64,000 bases of DNA from Lineus longissimus (Eukaryota; Nemertea; Pilidiophora; Heteronemertea; Lineidae), in NCBI RefSeq assembly GCF_910592395.1, contig NC_088316.1, positions 7,876,001 to 7,940,000 of the forward strand. The letters are read 5' to 3'. The notes beneath the pieces were generated by a model. The model did not search any database, was not told where the DNA came from, and saw nothing but the letters and a program-made list of their open reading frames with translations. Of this stretch, positions 22,711-31,929 are shown piece by piece (the stretch's first letter is position 1; every line of letters starts with the position of its first letter). A program made the position numbers and the translations under genes.

Positions 22711-23750
22711 CGTCGTCCGTTAGCAGGGCACGTTTCGTAACTGTTAGAGCTATTGAGTTGAAACTTGGTACACATGTACCCTTATGTAATGACACCTTGG
22801 AGACCAAGTTTCGGTCCGATTCGTTTCATGGTTTGGCCACCAGGGGGCCAAATGTTAAAAGTGAAAATATGCAATATCTCCCTTAATAGTAGTCGGGAAA
22901 TTTTGAAAAAAATATGGTAGGTACTTCTAGCAAAGGTGCATCATATATCCACCGGGTTTTTGATTTGACCTCCTTTTCAAGGTCACAGAGGTCAAATGGT
23001 GTAAATTGGCCGTTAGGATGTAACGATGGCACGTTTCTAAACTGCAATGACTATTGATCCCAAATTTGGTACACATTTACCCCTTAGTCAGGTAATCTCA
23101 GGGACTGAAGTTTGGTCCAATATGATTCACCACTTGACCACCAGGGGGCAAAATCCAAAAACCTTAAAAATGTGATTATTCCTTAACTTCTTGCCCGATT
23201 GCCACCAATTTGATATCATGGGTACATCTAACCACCATACAGTATATGTCACACAGGTTTTTAATTTGACCTTCTTGTCAAGGTCACAGAGGTCAAATGG
23301 CGTAAATTGGCCGTCAGGCCGTAACTATGGCATGTTTCTTATCTGCAATGACTATTGATCACAAATTAAGTACACATGTACCCCTTGGTCAGGTGGTCTC
23401 GGGTACCGAAGTTTGGTGCGATCTGATTTGCCGTTTGGCCTCCAGGGAGGGGGCCAAATCCTAAATTCTTCAAAATGCCATTATTCCTAGTATTACTTGC
23501 CCGATTGGCACCAATTTTATATCATAGGTACATCTAATTCTTACAACCATTCAATGTGTCACCCGGGTCTTCTTTGATTTGACCTACTTTTCAAGGTCAC
23601 AGAGGTCGAATGTACTGTAAATTGGCCATTTTGGGGAAATTGTAATTACTTGGACCTACATCAAACCTAACACTACATGACACAATACCATGCTCTTTAT
23701 CCATCTTTCCTCCACATGAGGTGAGCACAATGGCCCTGGCCATTTCATTG
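22605..23750 (+). mobile_element. HINE-like element, copy 4, full length
   Basis: It starts directly after the CTAG end of the preceding element. The 5' hairpin is GCTCACCTCT-TAGC-AGAGGTGAGC (22611-22634), and the trinucleotide array is at 22,650-22,722. Two good units and one degenerate unit follow. CCACCAGGGGGC lies at 22837-22848 and 23138-23149. AGGTCACAGAGGTCA lies at 22980-22994 and 23281-23295. The 3' subterminal repeat GAGGTGAGC (23718-23726) is the inverse of the head, followed by hairpin ATGGCC-CT-GGCCAT (23730-23743). It encodes nothing. Confidence 0.8.
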
Positions 23751-26110
23751 TTTGATTTCACTGTATTTCCTCGAGAAAAGTGCTAGAAATAACGACAAAC
23801 TAACAGGGACAAATACAAGTTGATTCACCAGGTATGTTTGTTTTCTTTAATAGTCAGTTCATTGCTTGAGCTCTGTTTATTTCTGGAAAAGTACATGTTG
23901 GTTTTTAGACAGGTTTGTTTACTTGGTAGTTCACGACCCGGGTTCACATTCTTGCATGAGATAGCATGAGTTGGCCACTTGGATTTGAGGTTGATGTATT
24001 CATTTTCATATATTCTACCTCATCCATCAACTCCACTTTTTGGCTGAAGGTGTCGCTGTGAAGTGAAAGGATTCGAGAATTGATTTCATCATGGGCATAT
24101 TAGGTTTAATATTATATTGACGGTTATGAGATATTTTGTAATATGAAAAGTCAAGGACTTAGTGCGCCCCCCTAAGTTCGAGGGAGCACCCCCGAACCCC
24201 CCCCTACGATAGCGTAACGTTTTTACCCAGTAGAATGGAGGGGAAACCCCCCCCAAATCCTCCTTGTTAGGACCATCCATAGTTCCTTCTGACACATTTT
24301 TGTTTTCGTAATACATTGTCCTTAGTGAGTGAAAGCCACTGTTATATATAATTCGGGGGGACACCCACCGCACCCCTCTTTTTGGCCTTGCGGCCAGGCA
24401 TATTTTTCACCATTCCTTCCCTCCAGTTTTTAAAAGTAGTTCATATTTGATCCAATCATGGCAAATTGGTTCAATGATGCTACAAGCCTATACTATGCCT
24501 AGAGATGAAATTCACCTCTATGGATCTCTTATGGTTGGGATTTTAGAGGTGATTTAAGGGAGTCAAATCCTTGTTGCATTTCAAATCGAGAGCAGGAAGT
24601 CTACTCGGTGTTATAACAAACAGACTATAACAAAAAAAACAGTTGAACTACAGGCCCTGTCATTTAATCACCTGGTGTGGTAATGTGCCATGATTGGTTA
24701 GCATGATTATAGGCGAATGTTTATTTACATAATACAAAGGAATAAAGTCCACCCATGACTAAAAATGATAAATTTATTTTGAATTGACATCATTTTTAAC
24801 TCTCTGCCTGAAGCAGAGAGTTGATAAAGTGGTACTGAGCGATGTCAGTCAGGATGTATTTTGTAAACATTGTCTGAGCCGAACAGCATCTTTGCTTGCA
24901 CAATATAGTTCTGTAGAGTCTAGACTCCACGGGTTCCACTTGCGTACCTAATTACCGTATTGCACCACTGACCTAATCAATCTGACTCATCGTCCATCTA
25001 TGCTACCAAGAATTTAATAATACAGATTTTTTATTTCTAAAAAGTTTGTAATCTTTGTACCGCGTATTGATTTCAGATGGTTATTTTTAGAATCGCACAT
25101 GTTGCTAGCTAATGTGGTCATGCCTGTCAATCATGATGACAAGTACGTCCTCACGCTCTGTTATTGGTTTATAGTATCACGTCATCGGGAATTCTCAGGT
25201 ATTTTCCCATTGAGACTTCAGGTCCGCCCGTCACTTGGATGATATAGGACAGACCTGAGACATATCGCACGTTGAATCATGGTATCGGGCACATGCACAC
25301 ATGCCATTTGATGTCATCTTCGTCTGTCTTCGGCGAGCTTTCGGATGTCGTCGGAAGCACATCGGAAGTCTTCGGAAACTCCGGAAACGCACGAATACAG
25401 ACTGTCAAAAATCAACGTGTGTATAGTATGTGTATTGCCGGAACTACTTTCAGACTTTCGCTTGACGATCGAGGTAAGAACATGTATTTGACTCATTTCG
25501 ACCCCTGATTAATATGCAATTTTCGGAATATTTAGGCTATAAAAATCCCTAGATTAGATTAACATCATAAGAGTTAGGTATAGTCATTGTAGGGACTTGA
25601 TACTTGAATGGTTTCTATCGAAAACTAAGCAGTTGCCGGTCGTTATAGATTCAGCGATCCACAGTACAGGTGTTTGTTGACGTAGGCCTATACCGGACAC
25701 GCTTTCTTCTCCATTGGCGTTGCGTTAGGTATTCAGATCATGCATGCATAGTATTCATCAGTGCGAGCATCGAGTTCATGAGCTGCCTCGATCTTGTGCG
25801 TTCATGAGTTGTTCATCTTCATGATCAAGATGATTCATTGATTGACTGCTTGAGAGTCAATTGATTGCACTGCCTGTCATTCAGTTGGCGTAATGATAGC
25901 ATAGGCCTAATATGTAAAGTGCAAGTGCTAGTAAACTCACGCATACAATGGGGGAGCCCCCAAACCCCCTGTCCTTCCAACACGTTTTAGCCCAGTGCAT
26001 TCAATGACCTAGAGTGGAGTTTCAATTGATTTTCCATTATAATTGATTTTATTCATGTACACACATGTTGTCTTACGACTCACAATAAAGAGTGAGTTAT
26101 TACATGTACA
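23751..26110. other. Largely non-coding stretch
   Basis: A hairpin with 10-bp perfect arms (AACTCTCTGC, 24798-24807; GCAGAGAGTT, 24813-24822) may be the head of another HINE-like family. C-rich or G-rich blocks at about 24,165-24,380 and 25,950-25,975 share the words AGCACCCCCGAACCCCCC / AGCCCCCAAACCCCC and may be copies of one repeat. An 78-codon frame at 25,272-25,508 has no recognisable motif and I do not call it. Confidence 0.5.
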
Positions 26111-26117
26111 CTTATTA

Positions 26118-26904
26118 TTATATCCCCGTCGTATGACGGGGCTTACTCGATTCCTTGCTCACTCTATAACGCGCAATGGCGCGAATGAAAATCGTCCCCC
26201 AATCATGATAACGCTAAATACACGGTCGAAAGTGCCAAAACTGTGGCGAACAATGGTGGGGGCGCTATCTCAGGACTCTATATGTACATGTAAAAACAGA
26301 AAAAAATGCAATAACTCCCTTAATAATGGGCGGATTTTGCTCAAATTTTTATGGGAGGTACTTCTAGCAGGGGGACATCACATATCCTCAGGGTTTTTGA
26401 TTTGACCTACTTTTCAAGGTCACAGAGGTCAAAGTTAATCGTAATCATCGCACTTGGCTCATTTTGGAACTTTTTGTGCAATTTGCTTCAAACTTCATAC
26501 ACATATACCCCTGGGTGACCGCTACTCGAGAGACTAAATTCCGGCCCCATATTGTTCCTGGTTTGGCCACTAGGGGGCGTTATGTAAAAAGAGAAAAAAT
26601 GCAATTACTCCCTTAATAACGGATTTTGCTCAAATTTTTATGGGATGTACTTCTAGCAATGGGACATTACTTATTATACGGGTTTTCGATTTGACCTTCT
26701 TTTTAAGGTCACAGAGGTCAAACTCTAAAATTCCATTAATAGTGGCACATTTTGTCATTATTTGTCCTATGGTCTTTAAATTTGGTATGTAGGCACCTAC
26801 TAGGCAGCTTTACTTTTCGACAAAAAGTTAGGTGGATCTCACCTACTTCAAGGTAACAGAGGTCAAACTCTAAAATTTCACCGATAGTGGCACACTTTCT
26901 CATT
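26118..26904 (+). repeat. HINE-like repeat, copy 6, left part (host of the DIRS element)
   Basis: The head is hairpin CCCCGTC-GTAT-GACGGGG (26124-26141), different from the other copies. Units follow with CCACTAGGGGGCG (26567-26579), AGGTCACAGAGGTCA (26417-26431 and 26706-26720) and a weaker version near 26,853. It breaks off at 26,904 in the middle of a unit. The unit continues at 42,163 (ATTTGCCCTTG), after the DIRS insertion. Comparison with the preceding unit at 26,740-26,800 supports this join. Confidence 0.7.
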
Positions 26905-27058
26905 CTTTCTCGCTCCATACTTCCCTGTGCTGGTTACTTTTGGGTTGTTCCTTAATCACCTCTCTTCACTGCTTTAATAAAAACTGAATGCTCCCCACTG
27001 CACACAATGACCGGTCCCCGGTCCGCGCATGCGCACACCAGTTTTCCTTAAAACACTC
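26905..27058 (+). repeat. DIRS left inverted terminal repeat
   Basis: ACTGCTTTAATAAAAACTGA and neighbouring sequence, including CCGCGCATGCGCACACCAG near 27,022, are matched in inverse orientation at 41,102-41,197 and 42,086-42,135. Confidence 0.85.
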
Positions 27059-27256
27059 GCTGTTAAGTGTGTGTTTTTCAGATACCTCGGATTTCATTGC
27101 TGTTATTTTCTTCTGTTTCGGAAAGTGTTCATATTTTTCGTGTGTGATACCATTCAGGAGACTTTTATCTTCATGTGTCGTTTTCCCTTTTTCTGTGCGA
27201 TTTGGTCTTGTTTGACGCACTTTTTTCGGCGACGTTTTCGTGCGGACTTCCTGGTC

Positions 27257-28920
27257 ATGGCGGACGTCAGCAAAAATCGGGCTCATTCTTCCAAGAATCG
27301 TGATCGCGATCGATCCCGGTCTCGGAGTAGGGTTGTATGCTGGTGTAAGGATTGCGGTAAACATCGGCTCTGGGAGGATGACCCGCACTCGATCTGTTTT
27401 AAGTGCAGAACTCGCACTCATCGTTGTTCTCTATGTTCGGATATGGGCCGCCTCGCGGCTCACGCCTGGCAAGAGAATCTCATTAATGGCGGTGCCCATG
27501 CTTCGAGATCTTAGGCTCGTAACGGGGACTCTTCGTCGTCGGTTGGCCCCGACAGGGCGAAGAGTTCAGCAAAGTTGGTCGGCCCCGACAAAGCTGCCAC
27601 CCCTCATCGTCATCAGGAAGATGTCAGCATGGTCAGAGTTGGCTCTCTGACTAGTGACTGTCATGACGAAGTGGAACACGAGGATGATAGTGTAAATGTA
27701 CTGCAAGATGTACAGCGCCGTGACACGTTTATGCACTCACAGGCACAACAACAGGTAGGCTCTTATACCGCTCTTTCTGGGGCCTCCCCTGCCTTTCCCC
27801 AGCAACAGTTTTTTACGATGGATCATTTCCAGGTTTTCACAGAGGAGCTCAGGTATGTTTGCGGGACTCTGCCTTCGCTCTGCCTCTGGCTATAGTAATC
27901 CAGATTCTGGAAAGGGGGAGGAGGTTATGACCGCAACTGGTGCACAGGCTGGTAGGTCTGCCCTCCCGGATAATGTGATCACTGTCGATCAGGATTCTTA
28001 AGTGGACCCTGAGTCTGTTGCTTCATCGAGGCGTTTCAAGGGCCTAGGCAAGCGGCCCTTAGATTATGTTGACCCGGCTGACTCGGTGAGTATGGTGGGC
28101 CTCCAAGGAAAGAAAGCGCGGCGAGACCCTAGCAGAGACCCTGAAGACAAAGGGGAGGTGTTAGATGGGGACACAGCGGAGGTCAACGACGTGTTATCCG
28201 TGTCGGAAGTGGCTTTAAACCAACAGTATGTGGCCCTGGTTCAAGAGGCCATTGAGAAGCTCCATATCTCAGGTGGATCTGTGGAGCCAGAAACTAAGGC
28301 AACGATAAAATCTTCCCGCGTCAAGGCTAAGCGCACGGCAGCTCATCTTCCTATGTCCAAGGAACACAGAGAGACGGTTGATTCTGTCTGGAAATATAAA
28401 GACATGGCAAAGCTCCCACAATAAAAAAAAGTGGTAGCGGCTAGATATAAGCTGGCGGAGGATGATTATAACACCTTTCTCATGGCTGGGGACCTAGACG
28501 GTGAACTAGAACAGGAGTTGCGCCGCAGTGATGTGAAGTTCAACAAGGCTAAGGTCAAACTTTCTAAGGAGTCCAATATTCTAGACCAGCGCCTTAGACG
28601 CATTGAGAAGGTGCAGCTTTGGGTATTTCTGCTACAGTGTCACAGTCATGGTTGATGCAGTTCCTGGATCATCTAGTGGAGGACTTAGACACCACACTGG
28701 GGCAGAGGCTTGATAACTACGCCTCTAAGGTTCGCCCTCTGCTGGGAATGGATAAGATCCAGGCTTCCATCCTGTTGGCCCAGGATGCAGCCATGGATAA
28801 CTTGGACTTAAAGGCCAGAGAGGCTGCTCAGACCAAGTGGCTCAGGCGTCATTTGTGGGTCCAGCCTACGAATTGGTTTGACCATATAAAGGATAAGGTT
28901 GAGGCCTTACCTGTACGTGG
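27257..28920 (+). pseudogene. DIRS gag, N-terminal and middle parts, broken
   Basis: The likely start is ATG at 27257. A basic Arg/Ser stretch (RDRDRSRSRSR) is followed by a Cys/His cluster (CWCKDCGKH, CFKCRTRTHRC, about 27,341-27,430) of the kind seen at the start of DIRS gag proteins. The frame continues past a TAG at 27512, changes near 27,860, and has TAA stops at 27999 and 28422 and another frame change near 28,615. It is cut at 28,920 by the LTR retrotransposon and resumes in frame at 37,487. Gag packages the element RNA, and this one is not translatable as a whole. Confidence 0.7.
28916..28920. repeat. Target-site duplication CGTGG, left copy
   Basis: CGTGG precedes the 5' LTR and recurs at 37482-37486 after the 3' LTR. 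DIRS gag reads on in frame if one copy and the LTR element are removed. Confidence 0.95.
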
Positions 28921-29088
28921 TGTATCATATCTGGGACGCCAGAACAGCACGTGTTGGTGCTGCCCTCTGGCAATACGTTGTGACACCAGTTTGGTGAGCT
29001 GGTAAATAAAAGTAGTACCGTTTTGTGAACTCAAAACACGTGTGATTTCCCTTTTGTTGCGAGGCCCAAAGCTGGGAAATACCGCACA
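28921..29088 (+). repeat. 5' LTR (168 bp)
   Basis: Starts TGTATCATAT, ends ACCGCACA, with a polyadenylation-like AATAAA at 29005-29010. It is identical at every base to the 3' LTR. The sequence after it, TGGCGACCCTCGGC at about 29,091, is the likely primer-binding site; I cannot name the tRNA. Confidence 0.93.
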
Positions 29089-29312
29089 TCTGGCGACCCT
29101 CGGCTTAAACTCGACCTGGATGATGATAATAATGAATTTCACCTGAACGATTTCGATATTTATAGGCCCCTACATTTTCTAGGTGGCTGGAACTTTGTCT
29201 TTGAAATGGATGTCCTCACGCAGCGTCCTATGTAGTATGTTATACGATACACATACATGCTCTGGCTATGTGTAATGTACAGTGATTGCGATAACATGAC
29301 GCTGTGTCTACC

Positions 29313-29948
29313 ATGCATGTGCTCGTAGTAGGACATTCGTTTGTTCGCCGCTACAAGGAATATATGATTAACTTTCATGGTTTGCCTCGGTGGGTAGGCA
29401 CTTCTTTTAACTTTGGTCCTTATCTTGGAGTTCCCCGAGAGTATGTTCAAATTTGTGGCCGTGGTGGTTTAAAGATCGACTCTGAAGGGCGTGCATTTAT
29501 TCGTACATTTATAGTGGCCAAACCTCCGGACCTTGTTGTTATTGAACTGGGTACTAACGATTTGGTAGACGCCCACAATTTTTCACCTGAATATCTGGCC
29601 AGGCAACTAGTGGAATTTGCTCAGGAATTGGTCGATGTGTATCGTGTATCAGCAGTGGTCTTGTGTTTGGTAGTGGATAGACGGCAATCTCGACGTGGTC
29701 TTCACGTTGCACCAGATTTTTCTCAGAGGAGGGAACGCTTCAATTTTGCAGTCCGGTCAGCCCTCGCTGACAATCGTCGTATCATTCCGTTTAAACACGA
29801 TCGCTCGGTGTTGGTTAATCTACAGGACCGGCTGTCGGGTGATGCCATTCATTTCACGTCTCAGGAGGGACTATCCCTGTATAACTTCAGCATGCGGCAA
29901 GCTGTGCTTCTCGGGATGAGGCGAGTGAGACGACTACAGCACAACTAA
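29313..29948 (+). CDS. SGNH (GDSL-like) hydrolase carried by the LTR retrotransposon
   Basis: The frame encodes 211 residues from ATG 29313 (A at -3) to TAA 29946-29948, with no stop or frameshift. The SGNH blocks are in order: VVGHSFVRR with the candidate nucleophile Ser-9 (codon 29337-29339), GRGG near residue 50, ELGTNDL with Asn-82 (codon 29556-29558), and GDAIHF with Asp-177 and His-180. These match the serine esterase/lipase superfamily (block I reads GHS instead of GDS). No signal peptide or membrane segment is visible. It lies between the primer-binding site and gag, in its own frame, 454 bp before the gag ATG. Esterase-type domains are known from CR1-type LINEs and from Ngaro/DIRS-type elements; a role here is unknown and I do not assign a substrate. 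Confidence 0.8.
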   Translation: MHVLVVGHSFVRRYKEYMINFHGLPRWVGTSFNFGPYLGVPREYVQICGRGGLKIDSEGRAFIRTFIVAKPPDLVVIELGTNDLVDAHNFSPEYLARQLVEFAQELVDVYRVSAVVLCLVVDRRQSRRGLHVAPDFSQRRERFNFAVRSALADNRRIIPFKHDRSVLVNLQDRLSGDAIHFTSQEGLSLYNFSMRQAVLLGMRRVRRLQHN

Positions 29949-30329
29949 TGACTGATGGAGCTGCATCGATACTGATATTTCATCATTGTGGACTGGTTTG
30001 GTTTGATTGATAATATTTGAAGTCATTTTGAACATTTTCTGCATCCGTTGTAAATTTGAAGAAATTCATGAAAGTATTCTTATTATTTTTGTTTAGAAAG
30101 TGACATTGGAATGAACCACTTAAGTAAGAACTAAATTTTTACACAGCTCGATAATATTTTTGCATTGTCATATTACGGTACAACCAGCTATATTTTCTTC
30201 TTCAGGGAATGATCATGGTTGTGTGTACGGTGTATTGTGGATGGTGGTAAGAGTATTATGAATGTAAGGTTGTGATACTGGTAAATGACTGGGCTGCATG
30301 TCTGCCTGCCGACATCTGTTACAGTTGCA

Positions 30330-30402
30330 CAGGTAGGCTCTTATTTTGTTTATCATTAGACTGTGTGTGTTGCAGACTTGGGTCTGATAATATAGCACAA
30401 CC
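30330..30402 (+). promoter_or_regulatory. Possible 3' splice site before gag
   Basis: TGTGTGTGTTGCAG ends at 30375, 27 bases before the gag ATG, after a T-rich stretch. If used, it would join gag to an upstream leader exon and skip the SGNH frame. No donor could be fixed. Confidence 0.35.
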
Positions 30403-31929
30403 ATGGCAGATCAAGATGGCGAGGATGTAGAGGTGTACGAGGATGTGCAGGAGGATGTACCGGCTATGCAGGAGGGTATGCGACTACGACATCGACAGCT
30501 TCCTGGCGTGGTTCCTGTGATACAGCGACAGCGGGATCTCAATGGTGAGGATGGACCTAGGATGATTGCTCCACCTGCTTTAGGGCTGTTGGGAACTATA
30601 AGGAAGAAACTGGTAGATGTTTTTTCGGCCCTTTCAGTGAGTATAGCAGCAATAGGGAACAGGACATCCTATGAACAGGTACCCATGGAGGAGACCTATG
30701 CAGCTGCACCTTACCAGCGAACGTCAACACCTCGGAGCGACGCAGCAGCTGGTAACATGTATACCGGCTATGCACAATTGCCACCAGTTTTTCAGTCACA
30801 CTCTGCAGACAACCCTGTTTCCGTAGCGACGGTACCTACTCCACAGACAGCATCACATGTTACCTTTGCTGATGTACATCAGAGTAAAGAGCATTTTCGA
30901 CAGTTACCTCAGGCCGTACCTCGACAGGATGAGTTAACTGCATCGCCATCACTTCAACCCCACCCAGTCGCAATGACTCCCACTCGCCCATCTACTACAA
31001 TGCCAGTATTAGATAACTTCTATGATGCTGTGGACACCACTGCCCCACCACCTGTGGTAAATAATTATTCTAATTGTTCTTTTGGCGGCAAGGATGAATC
31101 GTTTGTTAAAAGGCGACGCCCAAAAATTCCTGCTTTTGATGACACGAAAACTGATTTTGAGGCCTACATTGCCAATTTTAATGCTATTACCGTGGCTTGG
31201 ACCAAGGAGGAAAAATTGACCGGCCTCCGTGAGAAACTTGAAGGCAAGGCTGCCAAGGTTCTAGCCAACATGGACTTACAAGGCATACAGGTGACATTTG
31301 ACTCCCTTGTCAAGGCTCTTGAGAAGCATTATGTCGGGGAACGTTCCCTGTGGATGACAAAACTTCGCGATACGAGGAGAGAGGAAGGGGAGACTCTGGA
31401 CGACCTCTCTTTTAGGCTAAGTCTTTATTCCAAGCGTGCATACGGCACCCTTAAACCAGATCTTGGTTTGGAATTCTACCTGGCTCTGCGCGACACCCCC
31501 TTAGGTGATAAGCTATATGCCTGCAAAGACAGACCCCTCGCTGAAATTTTGGACCATGCAAAGTCTTATGAGAGTCACTTACTCTCTACCAATCAGTCGG
31601 TGTCTTCTGTTCCAGCTGACACTCCGGTTGTTGCGGCTTTGGGCCCAGACGCTAACAACAATGGACCGAAGGCGTCGTATCCATCTCGAAATGGAGAGAA
31701 TTTCCCGTCTCGTGGTCGCGGACGTGGTCGTGGGGCTGGCAGAGGCCGATACAACCAGAATGATCGCCGGTTTTCTTCAGATGAGCGACGATGCAATATC
31801 TGCAACTCTGCAGATCATCTGTGGCGGGAATGCCCGTATGTAAAGCGCCACATGGATGCACAGATCAGAGCTGCTAGAGATGTTGGTCAGCCTTCAGGAA
31901 CAGATGTGACTACGTCGTCAAACCAGTAG
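30403..31929 (+). CDS. gag: Gag of the Ty3/gypsy-like element
   Basis: A 508-residue frame from ATG 30403 (ACC before it) to TAG 31927-31929. The N-terminal ~220 residues are Pro/Gln/Thr-rich. A capsid-like helical region follows at about 245-400 (FEAYIANFNAITVAWTKEEK, LEGKAAKVLANMDLQGIQ, LEKHYVG). Near the C-terminus come an Arg/Gly-rich box (SRGRGRGRGAGRGRY) and a CCHC zinc knuckle (CNICNSADHLWREC, about residues 466-479). This is the usual capsid plus nucleocapsid arrangement, which assembles particles and binds RNA. It is uninterrupted. Pol lies in the -1 frame relative to gag. Confidence 0.92.
   Translation: MADQDGEDVEVYEDVQEDVPAMQEGMRLRHRQLPGVVPVIQRQRDLNGEDGPRMIAPPALGLLGTIRKKLVDVFSALSVSIAAIGNRTSYEQVPMEETYAAAPYQRTSTPRSDAAAGNMYTGYAQLPPVFQSHSADNPVSVATVPTPQTASHVTFADVHQSKEHFRQLPQAVPRQDELTASPSLQPHPVAMTPTRPSTTMPVLDNFYDAVDTTAPPPVVNNYSNCSFGGKDESFVKRRRPKIPAFDDTKTDFEAYIANFNAITVAWTKEEKLTGLREKLEGKAAKVLANMDLQGIQVTFDSLVKALEKHYVGERSLWMTKLRDTRREEGETLDDLSFRLSLYSKRAYGTLKPDLGLEFYLALRDTPLGDKLYACKDRPLAEILDHAKSYESHLLSTNQSVSSVPADTPVVAALGPDANNNGPKASYPSRNGENFPSRGRGRGRGAGRGRYNQNDRRFSSDERRCNICNSADHLWRECPYVKRHMDAQIRAARDVGQPSGTDVTTSSNQ

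Noticed and set aside
25272-25508. Possible host exon before GAGGTAAGAAC
   Set aside because: A donor-like GTAAG follows, but no matching acceptor, neighbouring exon or recognisable domain was found.
26988-27215. Frames in the left DIRS terminal repeat
   Set aside because: They lie in the terminal repeat, which is mirrored at the right end; gag most plausibly starts at ATG 27257.
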